Assembly: GCA_002309695.1 (NCBI GenBank)
Contig: DBXV01000021.1
Location: 1-49,415, forward strand
DNA: 49,415 nucleotides
Source of the DNA: Myxococcales bacterium UBA1203
Lineage (GTDB): Bacteria > Myxococcota > Myxococcia > Myxococcales > UBA5297
Direction of reading: 5' to 3'
Below, piece by piece: positions 39,824 through 48,260 of this stretch. The position numbers were made by a program, and so were the translations under genes. The notes beneath the pieces were generated by a model that worked only from the letters and a program-made list of their open reading frames with translations, did no database searches and was not told the origin of the DNA. Position 1 is the stretch's first letter. Every line of letters begins with the position of its first letter.

Positions 39824-41920
39824 ATGTCCCAAGATCTTCTTCTGGAAATCGGCACCGAAGAACTCCCCGCCGTGGCTCTGCGTCCGGCGCTGGAGGAGAT
39901 GAAGGCTCTCTTCGCGGACAAGGCCAAGGCCGCGCGCCTGAGCCATGGCGAGATTCACACCTGCGGCACGCCCCGGCGCCTGGCGATTGTGGTGTCCGGC
40001 GTCGCTGACGTTCAGGAATCACTCAGCGAGGAAATCCTCGGGCCGCCGGTGAAGGTCGCCTTCGGCAAGGACGGCGCCCCGACGAAAGTGGCCGAAAAGT
40101 GGGCCGCCTCGCAGGGCGTGGCCGTGTTTGACCTAGGCCGCAAGGAAACGCCCAAGGGCGAATACACATTCATCACGCGTCACGAGTCAGGGAAGCCCGC
40201 CATGGAGGTTCTCCCCGACCTCCTCAAGTCCATCGTCAGCGCGCTCCACTTTCAGAAGTCCATGCGCTGGGGCTGGGAGACGCAGACCTTTTCGCGGCCC
40301 GTGCAGTGGATCTGCGCCCTCTTCGGCAGCGAGGTCGTTCCTTTCTCGTTCGCCGATGTCACGAGCGGCCACGAGACGCGCGGACACCGTTTTGTGGCCA
40401 ATGAGGCCATCCGCATTCCCCGCCCCTCCGACTACCTGGCCATTCTCGAAAGTGCCTCTGTCATCGCCGACATTGGCCGGCGGCGGGCGCTGATTGAGCG
40501 GGAGGCTCTGGCCGCGGCCGCAAAGGTGGGCGGACTGATTCGCAGCGACCCCGAGCTGCTGGACACCGTCACCTGCATCGTTGAGCACCCGACGGCCGTT
40601 CTGGGCAGCTTCGAGGCGGATTACCTCGCGCTTCCCGCCGAGGTTCTCATCAGCGAGGCGCGCGAGCATCAGAAGTATTTCTCGGTGGTGGATGCCCACG
40701 GAAAGCTGCTGCCCTACTTCGTGGCCGTCTCGAACACGCCCGTCCCTGACACATCCCTGGTCCGCAAGGGCTACGAACGCGTCCTGCGCGCCCGGCTCTC
40801 CGACGCGCGCTTCTTCTTCGACGAAGACCACAAAAAATCTCTGGATGCCTGCACGGAAGAGCTTCGCCGCGTGGTCTTCCAGCAGAAGCTGGGCACCAGC
40901 TACGAAAAGATGGAGCGCTTCCGCGAGCTGGCGCAGTTCATCGCCGGCGAGGCGGGCATCGCGTCAGATGACCTGAAAAAGACCGTCGCCCGCGCCGCCT
41001 ATCTCTGCAAAGCCGACCTCGTGACGGGCATGGTGGGCGAGTTCCCCGAGCTGCAGGGCGTGATGGGCCGCGAATATGCCCGCGGCGTCGAGACGGACGA
41101 GGTGGCGGATGCCATCTTTGAGCACTACCTGCCGCGCTTTGCCGGCGACGAGCTGCCCGCCCACGACGCGGGTGCTCTCATCGGACTCGCCGACCGCATC
41201 GACACCATCGCCGGCATCATCGGCATCGGCCGCGCACCCACCGGCGCCGCGGATCCCTTTGCCCTCCGCCGCGCGTGCATCGGCGCCATCAACATCATCC
41301 TCGCCCGCGGCTATCGGCTTTCCCTCTCCCGCGTCATCGCCAAATCCATCGAGCTGTTGGGCAGCCGCCTGAAAGACGCCGGGAAGACACAGGCCGACCT
41401 TATGGACTTCTTCCGCGAGCGCCTCCGCAATCTGTGGTCGGACGAAAACCGCAAAGATGTCATCGACGCCGTTCTGACCGCCGGCTTCGATGACATCGCG
41501 GATGCCAGGGACCGTCTGTCGGCCGTCAGCGCCGCCGTGAGCGAGCCCGGATTTGATGACCTGGCCGCGGGCTTCAAACGCGCCGTCAACATTCTGGACA
41601 AGCAGGCCAAAAACGCGGCCGTCGGCCAGCCCAATGATGCCCTTTTCACCGACGAGGCAGAAAAGGAGCTGTGGCGCGCTGTCCTCAACGTGCACAGCCG
41701 CATCGAATCCGCCGTCGCCGCCCGGAATTACGCCGCAGCGCTTCGCGAAATCGCCGCGCTCCGGACGCCCATCGACCGCTTCTTCAACGAAGTCCGCGTG
41801 ATGGCCGACGACGAGAAGGTGAAGGCCAACCGCATCGCCATTCTGGCGGCCGTCCGCGCGCTCTTTGTCCGCATCGCGGATTTCTCGCGCATCCAGCCCA
41901 TGGGACAGGGCAACAGCTGA
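39824..41920 (+). CDS. glyS: Glycine-tRNA ligase beta subunit
   Basis: The protein has 698 residues, the usual length. The N-end LLLEIGTEELPA is family-typical. The HD-like middle (LCKADLVTGMVGEFPELQGVMG) and a C-terminal anticodon-binding domain are present, ending in IADFSRIQPMGQG. The beta chain binds tRNA-Gly. It is part of the glyQ-glyS-rlmE run on the plus strand. No internal anomaly was seen. Confidence 0.97.
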   Translation: MSQDLLLEIGTEELPAVALRPALEEMKALFADKAKAARLSHGEIHTCGTPRRLAIVVSGVADVQESLSEEILGPPVKVAFGKDGAPTKVAEKWAASQGVAVFDLGRKETPKGEYTFITRHESGKPAMEVLPDLLKSIVSALHFQKSMRWGWETQTFSRPVQWICALFGSEVVPFSFADVTSGHETRGHRFVANEAIRIPRPSDYLAILESASVIADIGRRRALIEREALAAAAKVGGLIRSDPELLDTVTCIVEHPTAVLGSFEADYLALPAEVLISEAREHQKYFSVVDAHGKLLPYFVAVSNTPVPDTSLVRKGYERVLRARLSDARFFFDEDHKKSLDACTEELRRVVFQQKLGTSYEKMERFRELAQFIAGEAGIASDDLKKTVARAAYLCKADLVTGMVGEFPELQGVMGREYARGVETDEVADAIFEHYLPRFAGDELPAHDAGALIGLADRIDTIAGIIGIGRAPTGAADPFALRRACIGAINIILARGYRLSLSRVIAKSIELLGSRLKDAGKTQADLMDFFRERLRNLWSDENRKDVIDAVLTAGFDDIADARDRLSAVSAAVSEPGFDDLAAGFKRAVNILDKQAKNAAVGQPNDALFTDEAEKELWRAVLNVHSRIESAVAARNYAAALREIAALRTPIDRFFNEVRVMADDEKVKANRIAILAAVRALFVRIADFSRIQPMGQGNS

Positions 41921-41957
41921 CCACCGTCCTCCCCGCGCAGGGAAGCCGAGGCTGAAC

Positions 41958-42560
41958 GTGGCATCCAAACCCTACGACCCGAGAGATTTTTATTTCCGAC
42001 AGGCCCACAAGGACGGGCTGCGCGCGCGCTCCGCCTACAAAATTGAGGAGATACTCGACAAAAACCGCCTTCTGTCAGCGGGCAGCAAAGTCCTGGACCT
42101 CGGGGCGGCGCCCGGCGGCTGGCTGCAGATCATGGGCAGGCGCGTTGGTCCAAAGGGCCGCGTAGTGGGCGTCGATCTGGTGCCCATTCGTCCACTGCCG
42201 GAGCTTCCCTGGGTGACGACGGCCGTCATGGACATCCGCGCTGAGGATTTTCCCGAGGCCCTCGCGCGCATCGAAAAGGGTCCCTTCGACCTGGTCACGA
42301 GCGACATGGCTCCCAAAACGAGCGGCATCAAAGCGCAGGACGAGGCGCGGAGCCTCCAGCTGTCGGACCTGGCCCTGGAGACGGCCGCGCGGCTTCTGCC
42401 CAAAGGCGCCGGATTCGTCTGCAAGGTGTTCATGGGCGGCGACTTTCAGAGCTACATCAGGCGCTGCGGCGACGTGTTCTCCACCGTCAAAATTCTGCGT
42501 CCCAAGGCGTCCCGCGAGCGCTCGTTCGAACACTACGTCATCGGCCTGAACCGCAAATAA
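41958..42560 (+). CDS. rlmE: 23S rRNA 2'-O-ribose methyltransferase (FtsJ/RrmJ)
   Basis: The protein has 200 residues. It has the FtsJ catalytic set: Lys28 (RARSAYKIEEI), the SAM site DLGAAPGGWLQ, Asp in TSDMAPKTSG, and Lys in CKVFMGG with the final Glu in ERSFEHYV. It methylates U2552 of 23S rRNA. A GTG start at 41958 is chosen, with GAGG 6-9 bases upstream; it gives the normal family N-end. An open frame from 41865 overlaps glyS without conserved sequence. The start is 37 bases after the glyS stop, so co-transcription is likely. Confidence 0.94.
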   Translation: MASKPYDPRDFYFRQAHKDGLRARSAYKIEEILDKNRLLSAGSKVLDLGAAPGGWLQIMGRRVGPKGRVVGVDLVPIRPLPELPWVTTAVMDIRAEDFPEALARIEKGPFDLVTSDMAPKTSGIKAQDEARSLQLSDLALETAARLLPKGAGFVCKVFMGGDFQSYIRRCGDVFSTVKILRPKASRERSFEHYVIGLNRK

Positions 42561-42622
42561 GCAGGCACTTTTCTTCAGCGGACAGCCGGACCTCTCCTTC
42601 CAACCTTTCCTTCCCCCAGATT

Positions 42623-42631
42623 CCCCCCCCC
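42623..42631 (+). promoter_or_regulatory. C9 tract at the position of the kinase ribosome site
   Basis: Nine C lie 10-18 bases before ATG 42641, exactly where a Shine-Dalgarno sequence would sit; the DNA up to the ATG (TTACTCACC) has none. A length change here would alter the leader, not the reading frame. Confidence 0.6.
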
Positions 42632-42640
42632 TTACTCACC

Positions 42641-44893
42641 ATGTCGAATCCCAAAGCCGGCGCGCTCCGCCCCTTTCAGCCATGCAGGTTCGCCCGCTAC
42701 ACCCTGCTCCAGCCCATCGCCAAGGGCGGCATGGGTGAGGTGTTCCTGGCGCAGATGACGGGAGCCGGCGGGTTCGAAAAGCTCATCATCATCAAGAAAA
42801 TTCTTCCCGACCTGGCCAAGGAAAAGGACTTCGTGGACCGCTTCCTGGCTGAGGCGAAGATTCTGGTTCACCTCCACCACGGCTCCATTGCCCAGATTCT
42901 CGACATGGGCGTCGAGGACGGCAGCTACTACATCGCCATGGAGTTCGTGGACGGGAAGGACCTGCGGAAGATTCTCCAGCGGGCCAAGGAGCGAAAAACC
43001 AAGGTCCCCGTCGGGCTCGCGCTGCACATCATCATCCGCATCCTCGACGCGCTGGCCTACGCCCACCGGAAGACGCTGAACGACGGCAGTGAGCTCAATC
43101 TCGTTCACCGGGACGTCTCCCCGCAGAACATCCTCGTTTCCTACGAGGGGGACGTGAAGCTCATCGACTTCGGCCTCGCCAAGAGCAGCGAGTCGCAGAA
43201 GCAGAAGACCCGCGCCGGCATGGTGGTCGGCAAAATCTTCTACATGTCCCCGGAACAGACGGTGGACGAGAACGTGGACAGGCGCTGCGACCTCTACGCG
43301 GCCGGCATCTGTCTCTACGAGATGCTCGCGGGGAAGAACCCCTTCGACACGGGCGAGTCCGCGCTGATGCTGATGCACCACGTGGCCAATCCGGAGATTC
43401 CGTCCATCAAGACCGTGTGTCCGGACATTCCCGACGCGCTGGATACCGTCCTGCAAAAGGCCATCGAGCCCGACCCGGACGACCGCTTTGCCAGTGCGGA
43501 GGAAATGCGTGCGGCGCTGACCAGCGTCATGCTCTCAGTCGATGCCATGGCCGGTCCCGAATCGCTGGCCAGCTACATGCGGGAGCTCTTCGCCGCCGAG
43601 TTCGAGAAGGAGCACAAGAACATCGCGGCCATGCTCAAAGCCGCGCCCAAGGCCGAGCCGGAGCCGCCGCCCAAGCAAAAGGAGCCGGAACCTGCGGCGA
43701 AGAAGCGCCCGCAGAAGCGTCTGGAGCCGGCACCATCGAGGCGCTCGAGCAGAGATGATTTCCGTGCGCGGGGCAGCAGGGAGGCACTGGAAAGCGGCCC
43801 GTCGGACGCGCCCACCGGTTTCTATTCGCAGGAGAGCTTCAAAGCCAACCTGGAGGGCGGTTCAGACGCAGGCGCCACCACTCTCTATTCCGAAGAGGAA
43901 ATCCGGGCCGGGCTGAATGGCGGCTCTCTTGAGGAGGGCTCCGACGAGGCAGCCACCAGCCTCTATTCCGAGGAGGAACTTCGGGCCGATTTGGAGCGGC
44001 GCGCCCCCTTCTCTCTCCGGAGGGAATCCCCCGCGTCTTCCCGATCCGCGGCTTCGAGCGGCAGCACCTCTGACCGGCGGCACTCCGGCGCCCACGCATC
44101 GGCCTCGCCCAAAGCGCCCAAAAAAGAATCCGGACGCTCAGCAGAGGCCTCGGCATCGACATCCGCGCCGCCAAAACCGAGAGAGCCAGCCGCCAAAGCC
44201 TCGGCCAGCGCATTGGAAACTGCGCCGGAGCCATCCTCCAAGCCAGACACACTGGTATCGAAGAACGCGCCTTCTCCCGAGGCACTCCAGGCGCCGGCAG
44301 AATCCTCATCTGCCTCGAAAATCATCCTCAGTGTCTCGGCCGGAGTTCTCGCCCTGCTCATTTTCCTGGGCTTCCTCTTCAAGGACACGCTCGTCGATGT
44401 GGCGGTGAGTTCCTCCAGCCAGAAGCCGCAGCCCCAGCCGATGGCACCTGCGGCGCCGCCCCCTCAATTCCAGCCTCCGGCGCCCCAGCCGATGGCTCCG
44501 GCAGCTCCCGCCGAACAGGCGCGCGCGGAAACTCCGACGCAGCCGCCCCCGCCGCCTCCCCCGAAGAAGCCCGCCAAGCCCCTCACCCCCGCGCGGTCCA
44601 TGCTCAGGCGCAATTCACCGCCGGCGGATTTCAAGGACATCACCATGGTCTTTGAGGGGCTCACCGCTGAGTTCAACGCGCTCCGCGAGGCCCGCGAGTG
44701 CAAGGACCTGTCGATGATGTGCGACTTCTACGATTCCGTGGTCAGACACCACGAAAGCCTCCAGGCAGAGGCGGCCAAAAAAATTCCGCCCGAAGGGTTC
44801 AACCGCCGCAGGCTCCGCTTCTGGGACGATTTGAAGACGCTGGCGAAATCGCTGTCAGAACAGCAAGAGCGCCTGGACGCCTCCAACGAATGA
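42641..44893 (+). CDS. Transmembrane Ser/Thr protein kinase (Hanks type)
   Basis: The protein has 750 residues. The kinase domain (about 20-295) has the Gly-rich loop AKGGMGEV, Lys52/53, Glu71, HRD (156-158, HRDVSPQNIL), DFG (176-178) and SPEQ. A long disordered linker follows (295-560) with three degenerate copies of a (F/L)YSxEExxAxLxxGS module at about 385-450. One membrane segment lies near 560-585 (IILSVSAGVLALLIFLGF). A Pro-rich stretch and a helical C-terminal periplasmic domain with two cysteines end the protein. HRDVSPQN is usual for myxobacterial kinases. It has no Shine-Dalgarno site; a C9 tract occupies that position. It overlaps the ABC ATPase start. The PP2C gene at 48261 may be the opposing phosphatase. 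Confidence 0.93.
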   Translation: MSNPKAGALRPFQPCRFARYTLLQPIAKGGMGEVFLAQMTGAGGFEKLIIIKKILPDLAKEKDFVDRFLAEAKILVHLHHGSIAQILDMGVEDGSYYIAMEFVDGKDLRKILQRAKERKTKVPVGLALHIIIRILDALAYAHRKTLNDGSELNLVHRDVSPQNILVSYEGDVKLIDFGLAKSSESQKQKTRAGMVVGKIFYMSPEQTVDENVDRRCDLYAAGICLYEMLAGKNPFDTGESALMLMHHVANPEIPSIKTVCPDIPDALDTVLQKAIEPDPDDRFASAEEMRAALTSVMLSVDAMAGPESLASYMRELFAAEFEKEHKNIAAMLKAAPKAEPEPPPKQKEPEPAAKKRPQKRLEPAPSRRSSRDDFRARGSREALESGPSDAPTGFYSQESFKANLEGGSDAGATTLYSEEEIRAGLNGGSLEEGSDEAATSLYSEEELRADLERRAPFSLRRESPASSRSAASSGSTSDRRHSGAHASASPKAPKKESGRSAEASASTSAPPKPREPAAKASASALETAPEPSSKPDTLVSKNAPSPEALQAPAESSSASKIILSVSAGVLALLIFLGFLFKDTLVDVAVSSSSQKPQPQPMAPAAPPPQFQPPAPQPMAPAAPAEQARAETPTQPPPPPPPKKPAKPLTPARSMLRRNSPPADFKDITMVFEGLTAEFNALREARECKDLSMMCDFYDSVVRHHESLQAEAAKKIPPEGFNRRRLRFWDDLKTLAKSLSEQQERLDASNE

Positions 44894-45717
44894 CGGACGG
44901 CCAGCCACAACAGCAGGGCAAAGTGCCGCCCGCCGCACCTCAGGAGCCACTGCTTCGCGTCCAGTCGCCTGTGTTTCGCCGTGGACGCCGGGTGCTGTTC
45001 AGCGGGCTTTCGCTGGAAGTTGTTCCGGGAACCCTGACTGCCGTTCTGGGGCCCAATGGCGCGGGGAAAAGCACGCTTCTTTCCCTGCTGGCCGGTCTGG
45101 AAATACCCGAATCCGGTCAGATTCTTCTCCGCGGACGTCCCGTCAGCGCCATTCCCCGCCGTGAGCTGGCCCGCGCCATGGCCTTCCTCCAGCAGGAAAC
45201 AGCGCTGGAATTTGGCTTCACTGTCCGGGAGCTGGTGGCGCTGGGCAGGAGTCCGCACCAGAACGCGCTGGGAACGATTGGCGGCTCCGATGAACGCGCC
45301 ATCGACCGGGTCATCCGCGAAACGGGCCTCACCGGTCTGGAAAACAGAGACGCGCGCCTGCTGTCCGGCGGTGAGAGGCGGCGCGTCTTTCTGGCGCAGG
45401 CGCTCGTTCAGGAGCCGCAGATTCTCCTTCTGGATGAGCCCACCGCATTCCTCGACCTGCGTCATCAGGCCCTGTTTCAGGCCATCATCGCCCGGCGGAT
45501 TGCCGACGGCCTCGCGGTCATCGCCGTGCTCCACGACCCCAATCAGGCCGTGGGCGCATCACAGGTCGTTCTGCTTTCGGACGACGGCAGTTCCGGCGTG
45601 GGCACACCGGCCGAAATGCTCACGCCTCAGCGGCTCACCCGCCTCTACGGCACCCCCATCAGCACCATCGAGGGCACCTGCGGGGAGCGGCTCTTTGTCG
45701 CCGCGAAGCAGTTCTGA
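44890..45717 (+). CDS. ABC transporter ATP-binding protein, iron-siderophore/heme/B12 type
   Basis: The protein has 275 residues. Walker A GPNGAGKST (54-62), Q-loop (LQQET), signature LSGGE (158-162), Walker B ILLLDEP (178-184) and His215 of the switch are all present. The spacing and LGRSPHQ block match the FecE/BtuD/HmuV group. No permease, binding protein or receptor lies in the window, so it is an orphan. ATG 44890 overlaps the kinase stop as ATGA, a sign of translational coupling. The frame is open to 44698 inside the kinase gene. Its C-terminus is followed closely by the convergent Nudix gene. Confidence 0.9.
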   Translation: MTDGQPQQQGKVPPAAPQEPLLRVQSPVFRRGRRVLFSGLSLEVVPGTLTAVLGPNGAGKSTLLSLLAGLEIPESGQILLRGRPVSAIPRRELARAMAFLQQETALEFGFTVRELVALGRSPHQNALGTIGGSDERAIDRVIRETGLTGLENRDARLLSGGERRRVFLAQALVQEPQILLLDEPTAFLDLRHQALFQAIIARRIADGLAVIAVLHDPNQAVGASQVVLLSDDGSSGVGTPAEMLTPQRLTRLYGTPISTIEGTCGERLFVAAKQF

Positions 45718-45750
45718 CCGCCTCTGCTGCCGGCCGCGATTGCTCCGCGC

Positions 45751-46149
45751 TCAGGCCACCGGCGTCAGCAGCAGCATGTCCAGCGTCTTCTTGTCCGCCG
45801 CCGGGAACTCGTAGCTGTCCAGTTCCTCCTCCGGCACCCAGCGGTGGTCGTGGACGCGGAGATGGGCAATGTCATCCGAGATCAGGTCACAGACGTAAAC
45901 GCGAAAGTCGATGTCGTAGTCGTCATAGGCGTGCCGGATGTGCAGCAGCCTGTCTTTGACCTCGACATCGATGCCCATCAGCTCCTTCAGCTCCCGGCGA
46001 AGCGCCTCCTGATCCGTCTCCCCCGGCTCCACCTTGCCGCCGGGGAATTCCCAGAGGAGCGGCAGGACCGCGTTGGGCGGCCGCTGTGTAATCAGGTAAC
46101 AACCATCCCTGGCAATCAGGGCACCCACGACGACTTTCGTTGAACGCAT
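45751..46149 (-). CDS. mutT: Nudix hydrolase, MutT-like, with an altered Nudix box
   Basis: The protein has 132 residues, the size of MutT. The N-end MRSTKVVVGALIARDGCYLI and C-end (HRWVPEEELDSYEFPAADKK) match 8-oxo-dGTP hydrolases. The Nudix box is GGKVEPGETDQEALRRELKE followed by LMGI, so in the usual REUxEE ending the last Glu is Leu. That Glu binds metal in MutT. Activity may be reduced or the specificity changed. The start ATG 46149 has only a weak GAGAG site; the frame is open to 46284. Removal of oxidised nucleotides is the family role. Confidence 0.85.
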   Translation of the reverse strand: MRSTKVVVGALIARDGCYLITQRPPNAVLPLLWEFPGGKVEPGETDQEALRRELKELMGIDVEVKDRLLHIRHAYDDYDIDFRVYVCDLISDDIAHLRVHDHRWVPEEELDSYEFPAADKKTLDMLLLTPVA

Positions 46150-46237
46150 CGGCTGAACTCTCGGAAGCAGGAAAAATTGCAGAGGGAAGCGGGTGAACGG
46201 GCATTGAGCGGCGCCGCGGACGGCTGAGCGAAGGTCA

Positions 46238-46281
46238 CAAAAAAGCGGGGCGTCCCGATGTTTTGAGGAACGTCCCGCTTT
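46238..46281 (-). terminator. Rho-independent terminator of the OmpA lipoprotein operon
   Basis: GCGGGACGTTCC pairs with GGGACGCCCCGC (one offset), followed on the minus strand by TTTTTTGTG. Confidence 0.8.
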
Positions 46282-46310
46282 CAAAGCACCGCCTCGTATG
46301 CCGCGGCGAT

Positions 46311-47624
46311 TTACTGCTCGATGATGTTGAACTCCGTCCGGCGGTTCTTGGCGCGCCCCTTCGCCGTGTTGTTCGGCGCGATGGGCTTGTCGGGGCCATA
46401 GCCGACCGCTTCCAGCCTGTCGGGATCGATGCCCTGATTAATCAGGTACTCCATCACCGCCTCGGCGCGGGACTGAGACAGCTTCTGGTTGAACGACGCC
46501 TTGCCGACGGAATCGGTGTGGCCTTCAACGCGCAGCTTCTTAATGCGCGGGTTGTCGTTCAGCACCAGGACCACCTCGTCCAGAATCTGGAAGCTGGGCT
46601 TGCCTCGAATGATGGCTTTGCCCGTGGCGAAGTTGATCTGCCGCTTGATTTCAATCTTGTCGGCCTTGACCACCACCATGCGGAGCATGCGCGGGCACCC
46701 GTTCTTCTTCGGGTTGGGATCAGCGACGCCGGGCTTGTCGGGGCAGGCGTCCACGTCGTCCAGGATGCCGTCACCGTCGCGGTCGCGAATCGGGCAGCCG
46801 TGCTTCTTCGGGTCTTCACTGGCGACGCCGGGCTCGTCGGGGCAGGCGTCCACGTCATCCAGGATGCCGTCGCCGTCGCGGTCGCGAATCGGGCAGCCGT
46901 GCTTCTTCGGATCTTCACTGGCGACACCGGGTTCGTCGGGGCAGGCGTCGTCGTCATCAAAGATGCCGTCGCCATCGCGGTCAAAGACCGGGCAGCCATG
47001 CTTCTTGGGATCGCTGGACGGAACGCCGGGCTCAAACGGGCAGGCATCGTCCACATCCTGAATGCTGTCGCTGTCATTGTCGGGATCGGGGCAGCCATCC
47101 TCATCCTCGAAGCCGTCCTTATCCTCGGGATCGACGGGGCAGCGGTCCACGTCATCCGGAATGCCATCGCCGTCGGTATCCACGACCAGCGGGCAGCCCC
47201 GGCCCTCAGCAGGACCGGGAACCTCCGGACAGGCATCCTCAGTGTCCGGAATCCCGTCGCCATCCTTATCGACGCGCTCGACCTTGAGGACAGGCTTAGG
47301 CGCAGCAATCAGAACCTTCTTGGGACCGCAGTCACGGGACAGAAGAACCGCCTGACGCGCGTTCCTCTCAGCAATGACAAGGTGTTCCGCCGCTCTGCCG
47401 CTGTCGCCCTCGTCGTATTCCCCCTGAGCAAAGTCGAGATGCGCCTCCGCCAGAGCCAATTCTTTGGGTGCGCAGTGATAGGCATTCGCGGCACGCGCGC
47501 GATCTACATCGGCCTTAATTGTAGCACTTTTCGAGCGGACGGCGCCGCCGCTCACGCATCCGGAGACAATGAGAGACGTGGTCAGCACAAAGGCGGTTGC
47601 GAACTTTCTGGCTGCTGGTCGCAT
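46311..47624 (-). CDS. OmpA-family lipoprotein with thrombospondin type 3 repeats
   Basis: The protein has 437 residues. Lipobox VSGC (Cys23) marks an outer-membrane lipoprotein. Residues about 25-105 look like a DUF4398-type helical domain similar to the next protein upstream. Then follow about six calcium-binding TSP3 repeats (D-x-DGDGIxDDxDxCP; residues 125-320), of which three are 33 residues long and almost identical. The C-terminal OmpA domain (about 330-437, FATGKAII, VEGHTDSVG, LSQSRAEAV, RAKNRRTEF) binds peptidoglycan. The family bridges outer membrane and cell wall. It is the last gene of the PP2C-DUF4398-OmpA run. The start ATG 47624 follows AAGGAAG. Confidence 0.92.
   Translation of the reverse strand: MRPAARKFATAFVLTTSLIVSGCVSGGAVRSKSATIKADVDRARAANAYHCAPKELALAEAHLDFAQGEYDEGDSGRAAEHLVIAERNARQAVLLSRDCGPKKVLIAAPKPVLKVERVDKDGDGIPDTEDACPEVPGPAEGRGCPLVVDTDGDGIPDDVDRCPVDPEDKDGFEDEDGCPDPDNDSDSIQDVDDACPFEPGVPSSDPKKHGCPVFDRDGDGIFDDDDACPDEPGVASEDPKKHGCPIRDRDGDGILDDVDACPDEPGVASEDPKKHGCPIRDRDGDGILDDVDACPDKPGVADPNPKKNGCPRMLRMVVVKADKIEIKRQINFATGKAIIRGKPSFQILDEVVLVLNDNPRIKKLRVEGHTDSVGKASFNQKLSQSRAEAVMEYLINQGIDPDRLEAVGYGPDKPIAPNNTAKGRAKNRRTEFNIIEQ
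46741..46980 (-). repeat. Near-identical 99-bp tandem repeats inside the OmpA lipoprotein gene
   Basis: Repeat units of 99 bases (33 codons, DRDGDGILDDVDACPDEPG then VASEDPKKHGCPI) lie end to end. The two central ones differ by only a few bases, and flanking units are more diverged. Such repeats can change number by slippage or recombination, altering the length of the calcium-binding stalk. Confidence 0.75.
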
Positions 47625-47675
47625 CTGATTTCTTCCTTCAAGGAACCATCTTCTGAAACACAAATGGCGAAAACA

Positions 47676-48110
47676 TCAGAGCCGCGGCTCGTCCGCCTCG
47701 ACCGAAGTCTTCTCCTGCATCGGCGAGGGCTGTGCCTGGGCAGAATCCCCGCCCGCACCGGCCGCAGCCTCAGGCATCGCGCCGTCCGCTTTTGCTTCCA
47801 TCGCCTTGGCACGAGCGCTTCGAGCAAATTTCAGCGCCTTCTCGCCAAACTCCGTCGAAGCTGTGAATTCAGCATGCCCGTGCTCTTCCCTGGCCTTCTC
47901 CAGATAGGCAACCGCGGCCGTGTATTCATAAGGCGCCAGTTTCTGGGCATCTGCGGACTCGGCGCCCTCCAGCTCGGCCTTGGTCTGCTGGATATATGAA
48001 ATCGTCTGAATCGGGCCGCATCCGGTCAGACAGCCAAGAGCGGCCGCCAGAAGCGCCAGCGCTCCCCCGCGCTTCACCAATGTCAGCGGAAGACGTTTTT
48101 GGAAATCCAT
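47676..48110 (-). CDS. DUF4398-like lipoprotein
   Basis: The protein has 144 residues. The signal peptide (MDFQKRLPLTLVKRGGALAL) ends in lipobox LTGC with Cys31. The mature part is helical with TPR-like regularity (YEYTAAVAYLEKAREEHGHA, FGEKALKFARSARAKAMEAK), as in DUF4398 proteins, and ends in an Ala/Gly/Pro-rich tail. The N-terminal domain of the neighbouring OmpA lipoprotein shares this pattern, so the two may interact. The start ATG 48110 follows GAGGGAAA; the frame is open to 48230. It sits between the PP2C and OmpA genes with short gaps. Confidence 0.85.
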   Translation of the reverse strand: MDFQKRLPLTLVKRGGALALLAAALGCLTGCGPIQTISYIQQTKAELEGAESADAQKLAPYEYTAAVAYLEKAREEHGHAEFTASTEFGEKALKFARSARAKAMEAKADGAMPEAAAGAGGDSAQAQPSPMQEKTSVEADEPRL

Positions 48111-48260
48111 TGCGTTTCCCTCGCACATAACATGACACAGCCCCATAGGAGCCAATCTGGCACCAGCCGCACCTTCCGGCGGCGGGCGCGGGCCTCTATT
48201 CAGAGGTGAAACAGGCGTCAACCTGCCCACATGCCCATCTCTGAGAGAAGCAGGCCGGGG

